Assembly: GCF_035222375.1 (NCBI RefSeq)
Contig: NC_085888.1
Location: 2,108,001 to 2,172,000 of the forward strand
Direction: 5' to 3'
DNA length: 64,000 nucleotides
Source: Podospora pseudocomata
Taxonomy: Eukaryota; Ascomycota; Sordariomycetes; Sordariales; Podosporaceae
Position 1 is the first letter of the stretch. Every line of letters starts with the position of its first letter. Made by a program: the position numbers and the translations under genes. This document shows positions 23,369 through 34,964 of this stretch, piece by piece. Under the pieces are notes generated by a model that made no database searches, was not told the origin of the DNA, and saw only the letters and a list, made by a program, of their open reading frames with translations.

Positions 23369-24384
23369 CTATACTTGTGTTACCCTCACCAACATTTCAC
23401 AGCCTTCCAGTAGGGGGCCCCATTTTCTTACAAAACCTTCACTCATCTCCCATCCCTCCTCGCCCCACGGATCACACAGCACCATGTCCACCTCGTCATC
23501 CTGATACCCCTGAGACCCGCCGTTCGCGATGTTATTGTAAAATTCAGTCGTGTTATACACGTCTTGGTACATGATCAGGTTATCTCGAAGCTTGGGAAAA
23601 GGCACCGAGTCGATCCAACTCTCGTGTGGAACGCTTTTCTGCAATGATGTCGGCCGCAGGGAGCTTCGGTCCATATTTAGGGGTATGAGAAAGACGCTCA
23701 CGACCACGTCGGTCATATACGCCCTCGACGAGTTATATTGGTCCAGCGGTATCCAGGAACGGTCCGCCAAACCAGAGTCTGCAAGCGGGAAGGAATCAGG
23801 AGAGACCGACGAAGACCAAGGGAACGACGCATTATAGATGTCTGTTGGTGCCGCCTGAACTGGGGCTCTGCTGCTTGACGGGATGCAGGTGGCCGGAAAT
23901 GGCATGAATTCGGCGATAGAGGATGGGTTGAAGTCGGAGAATGCGGTTGGACTAGTCATCGGGGCCTTTAGTGCAACGAAGAAATCGGACGCATCTGCCG
24001 GCAATGGATATTCTGCAGCCGTCTCCTCGCGTGGTACCCCTGTCTGGTCCTGGTCTTTTTGTTTTGCGGCTGCCTTACGCTTGCCTGCACAACATATCAA
24101 AAGCCTTGTGTCAGTCACTCAAAGCATATGGGTTGTCCTCGAGCCAGGACCACCACTCTGAAGACTTACGCCATGCCCGCTGATGAAGCCGATTCTGACG
24201 ACGCCTACGCTCTGTCGGATCAGTTACTCCAGTCCAGTCATCTGTGATCTCGAGAGCCTGTCATCAATTCAGTGTTAGCCCAGGCAGCAATTTGGAGTCG
24301 GAAACATCAGCATCAACGCACTTCGGATAGTTCTTTTTTCCGGTCAAGTACCAAACAATGCATTCTTTGACTCGGACCTGTCAT
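23369..24384 (-). CDS. bZIP-type transcription factor with DUF3425 domain
   Basis: Exons 24322-24384, 24170-24257 and 23369-24084 join in phase to 288 residues. The basic region ERRRRQNRLHQRAWRKRK spans the second intron and matches the fungal bZIP group that carries a C-terminal DUF3425. The conserved tail is visible as FPKLRDNLIMYQDVY, then EVDMVLCDPWGEEGW and KWGPLLEGCEML. These proteins are presumed nuclear regulators; their targets are mostly unknown and nothing here says what this one controls. No long leucine zipper follows the basic region, which is common in this group. Exon 1 (MTGPSQRMHCLVLDRKK) is the least certain part: an in-frame stop forces a splice just before ALEITDDW, and the donor there is GTGCGT. 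Confidence 0.82.
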
Positions 24385-25834
24385 GATTTCGGGTTCGGTG
24401 TAAGTGACTAATACGCTGACGAGTTTGCTGATAGGGCGAGGGACGCTCGATTCAAATAGGAAAAGAGAAGCTGATTCCCTGACAGGCTATGCGTCTTGGG
24501 CAGCTTTGGAAGCATTCTGCATATATATCTACTTCTCCACTCTTGACCTTGAACCCCTGATATCGAAGACGGAGAAAGCTTCTAGGACTACGCCTTGAGC
24601 TTCAAGTACCGCGGAAATGACATCTGATTGGACGCTTGGCCGCCAGCGGAAAAGGGTCACATTGGTTGGTCTCGTTCGCACCTAAGCAACCTCGCATTAC
24701 CGCAGCACCCTTCACTAGCCTGCAGCCGGCTTATAATCCGAGCTGTGGACACTACCAAAGTCCGAGATGTTAGTCTCAAAATGCTCCATTTTGAGAATGG
24801 GTGACAAGGGCAGTAGTACTAAAAGGGCGTTGCTCCTGGGATCTGATGGGATGAGTAACGAGATACTTTGCTGACTTGTTCCCTTGTTTGGAAATCGAAT
24901 TGCAAGTTTCTGATAATAGAACATCGAGAGGCATCACATCGAACGCAGCCAGCATCATCAGCATCATCATACCACCACGCCCGCTACGACCCGGGAGCCA
25001 CCCACTCGTCGCGACACCACAATGAGCGGCAGTACTGACCAAACCACAAACTCCTCTAGTACATCTCGGCCATCACTCTCACAGCAGCAATGGGTATCCT
25101 CACCAGCTTCACCACTCGGCATCGTGTTTCTCTCCGCCTGCAATGAAGCCCCTACATCTCAAGAGACCTATCTGCAGAACCATCTGAGTAACTACGCCCG
25201 AAGCTTCTATTCGACGCCACCGGGGTCATCCAGCCCACCGGGTTCCTCCTCACAAGTGACATCCTCTTCCCGTCCGTAGGGCTATAGCACCAGCGGGTGT
25301 GGACAGATGACGGCATACTTGGCAGTACCTAATCGAATCTCATTTTCTTTCCGGTGCGTGGCAGAACCCAATCATGACTGCCAGAGACGTGACCACTCGA
25401 TGCGGCCTACACTGCAGAGAAAGTCTATCTTTTGCTGCATGTCATCAATTGAGCCCTACGCTTTGTGTCTCTGCTGCGTTTGAATGGGGTAGAAGTCAGC
25501 AGTAGTGATGTACTGGGACTAATTCATTCGCTTAAGCAAAGTTCTTTTTTGGGTGTTTATGGGGCGGTTTTTTGGCACTTGGTTATAGGTTTCAGGGTGG
25601 GAGTTACTCTCCAGTTGGAATTATTTCTTTTATTTTGGGACAGGGCCTAATCCGAGTTGGGGGGAGGATGACTGAAGAGGGTCCAATGGTTTGGATATCA
25701 CCATCACGAAACTCACCACCATCACACACATTTCTCGCCGAAACTCTTCGAATATCGAGGCCGGATGGAGCAAGAATCATCACGGGAAGGACCAATTCCG
25801 GTGGGGTTGAGCGGCGGCAAAGGGAAGGGCGGAA

Positions 25835-25866
25835 TGTGTGTGTGTGTGTGTTGGGGGGGGGGTTGG
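25835..25866. repeat. GT microsatellite plus G-run
   Basis: About eight GT repeats run straight into ten G in intergenic DNA. Confidence 0.85.
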
Positions 25867-26848
25867 TAAACTCTAACTACTTCTAGAAGCAAAAGATGGG
25901 AGGGAGACTCTAGGACGCTTCTGCGGCGGAGACGGGTTTAATCACCGTCACCGGTGGTCCGGTTCCTCCTGGAAAGTGCGGTGGTAGCAGACATGCATGG
26001 CCCGTTTGATTGGGTCGACGGGAGGATCAAGAGGCGTGTTTCTTATTCATGGGTGGTGTTTCTTGGGGTATTGGGTTAGTTAGGGGGGCGAAGTCCGAAG
26101 GCGGCGAGGTATACGGTCAGGACTTGATATCACTTGGGGGGTGGGGCAAGACTGGAAACAAGGAACAAGGCGGCGAGCAAACAGGAAGCCAACAACCAAG
26201 ACATCAACAACAATATACACGAACTTTTTCAACGCGATTTAGAAACTCTCTACAGGACATGGGTGTTTGAAATGCAGATATGATTCATCCTTACATTTAT
26301 CTGCCCGCGAGCTTACTCATCTCTACGGCGGTTGGCTTTGAATTGGCTGACTGGCATCACACCAAGGTTGTATTGTAGCCTGGCCTTGGCTTTCTACAGC
26401 CCGATTTGGGGTATATCTTTCGAGCTGAGGCCGCAACGTTGCGGAGAAGGGGAGCAATGAATGGGTTGATCTCGATGCTTTTAAGAAGCGAAGAGAAGAA
26501 GGTGTATGGAGGGAATACGCTGTTTTGGTAAACTCCGGTTGTTGTCGGGGAATACCGACTGATGATTTTGTGGTGATGGAGTCAGAAAGGGTAGCTCGTA
26601 TTCTGGGGGTGGAGAGGATGTGCACTTGAATGTGTGTTATGGACCAAGTCTGCCTTGTGAGTTCACGGGAATGCCGATTGTTTATACGTTCTGGGCAGCA
26701 TGAGAAAAAGAAGGGGGATCATCAACATGTCAAACTTGGCCTGCAATACTCTGGATGTAAAGACTGGGGTGGCAAAGTAAGTTGACATGTCATCGTCCTC
26801 TAGATTGCGTGACAAAGGTTGGCCAAAACTCCTCCAGAGATAGTGTAT

Positions 26849-27016
26849 AGCTTTTTCAAGATAGTTCATAGACCTTGAATAATAAGTGATGGCCATTCAA
26901 AGATAGTGGACATGCCTATCCGTGTCTTGAGGATGCATTCAATAATAAATAATAACCATTAAATGATAGTGAACAGGCCTATCTTTATCGTAAGGAGGCG
27001 TAAGTCGATCGCCCAT
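26849..27016 (+). repeat. 21-nt degenerate tandem array B (exactly 8 x 21)
   Basis: Eight units start at 26849, 26870, 26891, 26912, 26933, 26954, 26975 and 26996, so the 21-nt step has no insertion or deletion over 168 nt although the unit sequences differ widely. Typical units begin AGACCTT, GGCCATT or AGGCCTA, with GATAGT in the A/T half. Orientation matches arrays A, C and D. Confidence 0.85.
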
Positions 27017-27117
27017 CTAAGTACATTTGCTAACTTGCAGCACTGCTGATATTATCCGGGGCGTGCCCCTTCCCCAGATACCAGTCCTCTTTATAATCCC
27101 TACTCAGAGCCGCCCTC

Positions 27118-28534
27118 CTAGTTACCCCCATATCCACACTCACGAGCCATACGCTCCTCGTACTGCCCATCCTCCTCCGCCAGCCGTTCCAGCCGTGCCA
27201 GCCGTGCCAGCCGTTCAGCAGACTCGTCAACGTCCCTGGTGCTAGGCGAAGGGAAATTAACCCGTGGCACTTGCTTCCTTTTTATCCCCTCCACCCGCTT
27301 CCTCACCACCTCGCCAATCCCACGTTGTGAGACTTCCGCAGAGAAAAGCCAAGGAGGCAGCGGCATAAAAACCTCTGCCTTCAAGTCAGAAAACGTATTC
27401 AACAACCATCCGGCAGCCAAATTCACATTCCCAAGCCACCTCGCGGGAACCCACCGCCGAAGTGCACCTTCCGGACCGAGGGCACCTGTCCCCCTATCAG
27501 GCCAGCACCGAATAATCGGCGACTCAGGGCTTCAACCTCTCCGCGGGTAGGCCCATCATCGCCCTATCCCCACGGTGATTAGGATGAGCAAAAACATCCT
27601 GGTCCATCCATCTGTACACAAACGCACGAGTAAAGCCAAACAGCTTGACACTCCCATCACTCAGAATCAACACCTTGCCCGGGCCAAGAGCATTGATCCC
27701 AATCTCAACATTCCACCACATTTTATGACTCGCCTCCGACACCTTCCGTAGAATATCCAACCGAGTCTTCTCATCAGGAAGCATACCATGACCCACCGTC
27801 CCATCAATGGTACGAGCCCTCCCAATCTTCTCCTCCATCGTCTCCGCCCCCTTGTAATGATCCATCAACACCATCCTCACCCACCTCGCCGTCCACTCCG
27901 GGACGTGCGTCTCCACCTCAAAAGTAAAACTCCCATTAAACTGGGGGACGATAACCTTCAGACCCTTCCCCTCCCCAAAAAAAAAAAGGACGAAAACACT
28001 TGTACGCGTGCGTCTCGGTAGCGTAATCAAGCTCCACCCTCGCCATGCAGTCCAAATACTCGTAGCACGCCTTCCCCTTCATCCGAAGATCACACCCTGG
28101 GTTGCCGTGGGGTGGGCGATCCACCCCGTCGTATATCTTCGCGACGAACGTGTTGTTGGGTTTGTTGTCCATGTAGCAAATCACCACGTGCGGTCCCCCT
28201 TCGTTTTCCAAATCGTTAAAGTTGCGGGTGGCGATGTCTTGAGGGATGGTGATCTCGTAGATATCCCCAAAGTCGATAGGTTTTGTCTCCGTGGGGGGGG
28301 GTTGTCAAGCGCAATGTTGATACGGTCGGTGAGGGAGCTGCTTTTGGGGCCGGGGTGCTGCTGGTGGTTGTGGCCGACGTGGGAGTAACGACGGGGAGGT
28401 TCACCATTGTAGTGTGTACCCCATGGCCCGGGTGCTCGATGTTTGAAGAGGGTGAGGACGCGGCCGGGGCGGTAGCGTCCATGTGGACCAAGGCGGTCGG
28501 GCGAGGTGATGGTGATGGTGTTGTCTGTGCTCAT
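27118..28534 (-). pseudogene. Broken pseudokinase-like gene, three frameshifts
   Basis: The minus strand encodes a paralog of the gene at 47285-48428, split over different frames. Frame one runs from the ATG at 28534 to a run of nine C (G on plus, about 28291-28300). Frame two holds GGPHVVICYMD and VAKIYDGVD until a run of eleven T (A on plus, 27977-27987). Frame three continues through WVRMVLMDHYKG and SDGSVKLFGF to a TGA at about 27527. Homology to the tail of the paralog (SPIERYW / SPIIRCW) resumes one base later and runs to 27118. The layout recalls fungal kinase-like proteins: VAKIYD keeps the lysine, but the HRD-type aspartate is missing and the DFG position reads FGF. A TATAAA lies about 145 nt upstream on the same strand. 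Two of the three breaks fall in homopolymers, so assembly error cannot be excluded for those. Confidence 0.75.
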
Positions 28535-29207
28535 GGTGACGAACGGGTTTTGCCTTGTTGATAGATAGTGTGGGAAGATGTCAGGTATGGAAAAGATTGG
28601 CAGTTGAGAGAGGCAGCTAAGTGTGATGTGTCGGGTAAGGAGGAAAAGTGTGGGCTGGGTGTGAGGAAGGGTGGCTTTATAGATTTGCTAAACTCTACAG
28701 AGAGCAAAAGACTTCAAGCCACTATGGAAAGTTCAGCACATGAGAGAAAGTTTAACACAGAATCAAAGTCTAAGGAAGAGAGAAAACCTTCAGTGGTGGA
28801 AAAGATGGCTTGGTTTGCCGTACTGTTGTCTTAAGCTTAGATGCTAGAATGTGTTAGAATTAGACTGATAAACCTACATGATTTTGCAAACACCTGTAAC
28901 TTTATGGGTATCGTTTCGTTTGCCATTTAGTATCCCAGTGTATAAATAAGCGGCAGACACTCCGGCAGGCCACCTGGTTCCTAACCTCTTCAATTAAACC
29001 AAGATAAATCATTATGGGGGCTTGGCACTAAAAACTAACGACTCTCTGAATGCCCAAAATATCGCTCTGGCCACATATTGAACCACCGTTTGGCCGATCA
29101 TATCGCTATGTGAAGAGTATCGCTATACTTCGTATGGCTGTGTATAGGTCTGACCGCAAAGCTCCAACCTCCCCTAATCTTCCATAAATGAAAATGATAA
29201 GCCCCCA
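28535..29207. other. Intergenic region: promoter of the broken pseudokinase-like gene and seipin 3' flank
   Basis: No gene is seen. A minus-strand TATAAA is at about 28675-28680. The rest is A/T-rich without repeats that I can see. Confidence 0.45.
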
Positions 29208-30691
29208 TTATGACTTACTCACCCTTCTCCTCCTCGGCCCTGCCTCCCCTTTTGCAGCATCACTATAATTCGTACTCGTCCCAATGCCCGAGTCCTTCCA
29301 ATCGCTCCCCTCCCCATCCTCCTCATCATCCCCCTGTTCACCAAAATCTGGCAATTTGGTCATTAAGAGGTCCAATCCCTCGTCGCCTTCCTCCTTCTTA
29401 ATCTTCCCCTCCAGCGCCGACGAACTCTCATACCTCAACGGCGGTTCTCCCGTCCCAGTAGGAAATGTTCTTTCCGTATCCGACATCTCATCTTCCTCCT
29501 TAATCAGACTCCGTTCCAGCGTCGGTTCCTGTCTCGGTTCCCAGTCTTCAATCTGCTTTTGTTGATCGCTACCACGAATACCCCCGAGAAGCAGAATCCC
29601 CAACGCCAAACACCCCATCTCCACCGCCCAAAACAGCCCCGTGATTCCAAAAAACGACAGGATACGCCATTCATACATCACCCACCTCAATCCCCTCAAC
29701 CTGGCCACAATTTCGACCCGGCATTCATATACCCCCAATCCCTGCCCAGCCTGCACCTCCACCACCATACTCCTTGGCATCTTCTCCCCCTGTCCCTGCC
29801 CCTTTCTCAACCAAGAGTCACCCCTCCCACTCCCAAAAGCCACCCCCTCCACCATCTTCACCTCCAACATCGTAGCATCCGCCCGTTGCGTAAACAACAC
29901 GTGATACGGCAAAAACAATATCCTCTTCGCCAACGAAACCAACGGATCAGTATAAGGAATAATTGCCGGCCTCGCACTTGTCAATAACACCGTCGAGGAC
30001 TTCATCAACGGCCCCAAACTGAGACTCGTCACCAAATCCGTCTGCCCGGTCGTCTTATCCATCAACACAACAGGATTATACATCCCCGCCCCCCCAGCAG
30101 GTGTGTGCTCCGTCAGGTCCGTATCCAGCAAGTGGATCAGCACCATGAAATTCCCCCTCTTTGTATTCTCCGGCGTCAGAGGCAGCGTCAACGAAACCGA
30201 TATATCGTACGGTTGGTCAGGGAGGAGCTTCAGGCTTGTTAACGCGACCGGGTTTTGGCCGTATCTGCCATCAACAGTCAGCCACAGACTTCTAAGAAAA
30301 ACAGGGGAGAAGGGAGAGAGAGGCAAGAGAGCACACCCATAATGCAGATAAACCTCCTGCTCATGCACCTGTTTGGGCAGGTAAACATAGTAAGAGGCCA
30401 CGTAGACCACCGCAGCAACAAGATATAGTATGACAGCCGCGGTGAGTAGCAAAATCGACCATATCAAACTCCTCTGAACAGTCCTAGACGTCAACAGGTA
30501 AACAACCCCCTTCTTCGTCTCCCTCAACAACGCGCGGAGCCCGGATGTGATCTGGCTCCATTGGTGGGATAGGAGGGCAAATTCGTCGTCTTCGCCGGCG
30601 GCAACAGTGTTGCGTTGGGCCTGGCCACATCAAAAGGTTAGCGATCCAGATAGAGAACTTATGAAACTCAAGGGAGGGCGACGCGTACCAT
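29208..30691 (-). CDS. SEI1: Seipin family protein (lipid droplet biogenesis)
   Basis: Seipin forms rings in the ER membrane at lipid-droplet contact sites and sets droplet size. Exons 30689-30691, 30337-30620 and 29208-30264 join in phase to 447 residues. Exon 1 contains only the start codon: ATG is followed at once by GTACGC, and the acceptor CCAG lies after a GCTAAC branch site. The frame of exon 2 has no other usable ATG. The first membrane segment is at about residues 54-76 (LLLTAAVILYLVAAVVYV), the lumenal beta-sandwich follows (VHEQEVYLHYGYGQNP, PYDISVSLTLP, GNFMVLIHLLD), and the second membrane segment is near residue 310 (FFGITGLFWAVEMGCLALG). The cytosolic tail is acidic and disordered, and ends RRRRVSKS. 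Confidence 0.92.
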
Positions 30692-31791
30692 CTTGTCACA
30701 ATTACCTGGATCCAATGGCCTCGCGTGGATCAAAAAAAAACCTAGTGTATCTCCAGCTTGTGGTGGTTGTCGCTCTCTCTACCAAACGTGGTTCATTCTC
30801 CGGATGTAATATTAAGATGTGATGCTGAAATCGTCTGGAGGAATTCGCTGCCCTCTCTTTATTACCACATACCGTGTCCGTTCCGTGGTTCCTGCCCAAC
30901 TGAGGTAACTTCACTCACACACGAAAAATGTCAGGCGCATTCTCATTGGCATGTGAAGTGCGAAATTGCAGCTGGCTGTTTGGGGGAAGAGCTAGGGACC
31001 AGGAGCTTTCATCCTCCCCCCCCCCACCCACTTTGTGGCATCCCTGCAGCGCCTGATGTCATCCCAACTTAGCGCTTCACATGGGTCTTGGCATCCAATA
31101 TCCGATATCCACTACTTGGGTCTTGCGAAGAACTTCACGTCGTTGCGGTAACCTTTGGTGTGGCTGAATGAAAGCGTAACTGGAACATGGTCGTCTGAGT
31201 GTGTTCAAAGAACACGAGAAGATGGCGTAAACGCCCATCTGTCAACAACTGATGACTCCGATGGTACGAACTACTACCGGCCTGGTAGCAGGAAAGATAA
31301 ACATCTCTCCCGACGCACATGCAACTGGATAGACCACGTTTATTTCCATCTCTGTCTTAAAACTAAACAACAACATAGCAATGGGGTAGTCGTAGTAGCA
31401 GTAACCGGAAAATGATCCCAAGCATAAGAAAACAAGCTGAAAAAGAAAAAAAGTGAAAAAGAATCCATCAATCAAAATCAGAACAAGCTCGCTCGAGCAA
31501 AAATCCCCAATACAAAACCCCATCGTTCCATGTACACATTTCAGACATCCCAAATCGTCACCATCCCCTTCTTAAGTCCAACCCAAGCCCTTGGTATCCC
31601 CCATCATTATAAGCAAACCATGACAGATCCACCAACCCAACCCAACCCCAACCATACCGCCGTGAAGAAGTCGGAGGGATTCACCCCTTTCCCACATCTT
31701 CTTTTCCACCTCCATCCCATAACCTCCTACTATCCTCCTCTCGCCATCTTCTCCTTTCCCCATCATATCTCCTTTGCCCTGTTCAACTCCC
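30692..31791. other. Intergenic region, no gene seen
   Basis: This lies between the seipin start and the stop of the F-BAR/SH3 gene. It is C-rich toward 31600-31790. No family-like frame was found. Confidence 0.45.
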
Positions 31792-34700
31792 CTAACTCAG
31801 AGGCTGCAAATAGTTACTGGGCACCAACCCAACCTGCCCATTCCCACCCTGCACCGTCGCCTCCCACCACCCATCATCCTGATGCCTCAACACAGCCAAA
31901 ACATCCCCCTTTGCAAACCCCAGCTCCTCCGGAATCGCCGCTTGGTACATATACAGTGCTCGAGCTACAACCAACGTTAGCCAACATCCCCCCAAATGAA
32001 CTTGTCACCGTTAAACTCACCAAAATGCATAATAGCCCTCCCATCCCTAGTATACGTCCCCGGATCTCCCACCTGCCTATCCCTCCCCCCAGCCCCCCCA
32101 GCAGCAACACTCTTGCTCCTCGCCCTGCTCGCCCCTCCATTCCCACCACTCCCCTCATACAAACTCATATTGCTCGCCACCACATTCCCACTGCTCCCCG
32201 CCCTGACGTTCCCGGCCGTATTGCTCCTCCCATGCCTCCCCCTCTGACTCCCCCCATACAAACTCCCCTCATCCCCACCACCACCCGTCGGGATCGACCC
32301 CGCCACCGAAAGCGCCATCGAATGATTCTGGTGTCCCGACATACTACTCGCCGGCCTCTGACTATACGGCGCCGGGCTCGCACTCCTCCCGTCACCCATC
32401 ACGCTCGGCGACCCCCTCCCGGGCTGCTCATACCGACCAGAATAACTCCCCCTATGCTGCTGCTGTGACGACACAGACCCCCGATGCTGCTGACTCTGAT
32501 GCTGACTCCCCGTCGAACTCGAAAACATATTCGGACTCGCACTCCCATTCCCATACCCGACACTGGGACTAGCCCTCGACCCCGGTCTAGGACTAGCACT
32601 CCTCGTCGGCGCCGGACTCGCCGCCCTGACCGTATCATTCCCCCTCGTCCCCGGCCTCGACATACTCCTAGCATAATCCCCCCCACCACCCCCCCCAGAC
32701 CCCGGCCGTCCCCCATCAAACAAGCTCCTCGTCTGCGTCTGAAACTTCTCCGAAGCCGCCTTCATCGCCTTGGACGTGACCGCCGGCGGCGGCACCCCCA
32801 ACCGCTGAACCTGAACCTGCTGATCATAACTTGGCGGCGGCGTCCCCCTCATGGCAGCAACAACAGCGCTGTTCCCGCTTACACTCATCGCTCCCGACCT
32901 CCCTCCAGGAGCGGGCGTGGCAATACCATGATAGTGATCTGCCGACACCCTTCCCCCACCACCGCTACCATTCATCTTGTTACTCCCCGACGTCACCCCC
33001 TTCAGCTCCGCAAGCGCCATAGCAATTGGGTCGTCTTCTGGTGTAGCCGGCGAAGCTTGCTGTTTTTGACGAGCAGTGTCGTCAACCTGGAAGACGTTTC
33101 CTCCCACGTTGAGTGCGAGGCTAGCATTGGCAGCAATGGGATCGGGACTGACGCTTCGGTCGGGGGTGATGACCTGGTCGTTGCTCTTGTTAAAAGCCCC
33201 CGTGAGCTGGGGACGCTGGTTGTTGGTGGGGTGCCAGGTGTTTCTGCTGTTGGGGGCGACTTCCTTGGTGCTCTTTCTGCGGAAGGGACTGTTGTTTCCA
33301 AAGAACCCGCTCTTCTTCTTGATGACCTTTTTGTCGGGGGACTCACTGCCTTGTTGGGGCTGTTGCTGTTGTTGGAGTTGTTGAGGTGGTTGCTGTTGCT
33401 GTTGTTGGACAGGGGGTTGGCGCTGTTGGGCTGGTGGCTGCTGCTGCTGCTGTTTGACGGGCGCCATGGCTTGCTGGGGCGGTTCTTGACTAGAGAAGGA
33501 CGTCTCGCTGTGGGAGCCTCTGCTAGAGGGTCGGGCTGATGTGGCAGATGGCGCCGTGCTGAGGTCTGAAGCTGTGGGCCGGCAGAGCATGGTCATGCCA
33601 TCCATTGGGTAGGGATCGTGAGGAACAGGCGCGAACTCGTTGGGGTCGTAGTCCATGTTGCTGGCTTGAGGAGACTGATAGCCTCTAGGCGCTGCCCTCC
33701 GTTGATCTTGTTTCAAGTCTTGCTGGGGAATAACCGGGACCGCAGCAGCAATCGCCTTCTGAGGCAACGCCGCCGCTTGGCCTCGTGCCGGCTCAGGATC
33801 ACCATGAAGCTTCCGTGCCAATGCCGAGTTCGGATCGTGATGAGACTCAAAAGTCGAGGGTTGTGGCGACGAAGAGCGGAAAGCCGGGTTTATACTCCTC
33901 GAAAACTGCGCGACCGAATAATTATCATCGTCCGACACCTCCGACTGGGAATCCATATCCCCCCGGCAAAAGTTGATGTACTTTGGCGCATCTGGGATCT
34001 CCTGACCAGTCCCCTTCTCGGTGATGAACGTTATTATGTCCTTCTCCACCTCCATATGTTCCAGGGACAGCCTGATCTTTTCGCAGGAAGAGTCGTCACT
34101 AACGCAGACAGTCGATGCAATATTCGCAAACTGCCAGAGGCTGCTCTTGGTGAAATCCAAGCGCTCCTCCTCTAAATCCTGGAACTTGTCAGCCGCCGCC
34201 TTCCACTCCCTGTTCCACCTCGCCGTTGTCTCCTCCAGCGCCCTGACCGCAGCCTCGTACTCGGCGTTGGAGGCAGCCAAGCTGATCTGTGTCTTCTCCA
34301 ACTTCGCCTTATTCTTTCTCTCCTCTTGGCCCATGACCATGTGCCCTTGCGCGAGGTAGCCCTTGATCTTGAGACACTCCTGCTCGTACTTGTCTCTCGT
34401 CTTGTTGACCATCTGCGTCTGCTGCACCTTGGTCTTGAGCAGCTTCTCCACCGTGTTCTGCACAATCTTTCGTCGCTCCTTCATCCCACCAGCAAACGCA
34501 GCCAGGGGTTCCTCGAGTTCGCTCTTCATTTGCTGCGCGATATGCTGATGCTGTTTGCCCATCGACTCGACTTCAGCCCGGACAATATCCAGCGACTGTC
34601 TCAAAGTCCCCGTCTCCTGCGAACCCAGGTTCTTGCGGCATAGCGAGAGTAGTTTTCGGGCGTAATCGTCTTCGATAGATGCGCGGGCTGTTTTTTTTCC

Positions 34701-34964
34701 CTGACTGTCAGTCGATTCTCACCTGGCCTGAAAAGGAGAGAAACTCACCGCTGTAGAAGTTCTTGAGTTCATCGCATGTGAGCTTGGCGTTTGCCATGCG
34801 CTCGAGCAGGGGTCCGACACCAGCATCGTCTTTACCCCAGAAGTTGTTGGCGACTATTATTATCGGAAAAAGTCAGTCGTTGAATCCCCCTTCCGAAGCT
34901 GTCCAGCTCCATCAAACTTACAAGAAAGGGCGACGGCCGGCCCATCGTTGTAATCGGCCGTCAT
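31792..34964 (-). CDS. F-BAR/SH3 cytokinesis protein (Cdc15/Imp2/Hof1 family)
   Basis: Proteins of this family scaffold the contractile ring at the septum membrane. Exons 34922-34964, 34749-34853, 32009-34687 and 31792-31964 join in phase to 999 residues. The F-BAR domain occupies about residues 14-270 (NFWGKDDAGVGPLLERM, SIEDDYARKLLSLCRK, and the coiled QTQMVNKTRDKYEQECLK). A long disordered middle follows, with several poly-Gln stretches (near residue 450), Ser/Pro/Gly-rich repeats and basic patches. A C-terminal SH3 domain, about residues 944-999, is clear from ALYMYQ, ELGFAKGDVL, DDGWWEA and GLVPSNYL. The last intron, 31965-32008, is only 44 nt, with GTGACA donor and GGCTAAC branch site; if it is kept, the protein stops before the SH3 domain. 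Whether this is the Cdc15 or the Imp2 ortholog cannot be decided here. Confidence 0.9.

Larger units (their letters stand above)
24385..27117. other. Long intergenic region holding array B and a GT/G run
   Basis: About 2.7 kb without a supported gene. It contains a GT microsatellite followed by a G-run at 25835-25862 and array B at 26849-27016. An ATG-initiated frame at 25022-25279 (85 codons, Ser/Pro/Thr-rich) was considered and not accepted. Confidence 0.45.

Noticed and set aside
25022-25279. An 85-codon ATG frame beginning MSGSTDQTTNSS
   Set aside because: Low-complexity Ser/Pro/Thr sequence, no domain, no splice partners, and not distinguishable from chance in this long intergenic region.
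29559-29987. A 142-codon plus-strand frame inside seipin
   Set aside because: His/Pro/Arg-rich shadow of the seipin coding strand.
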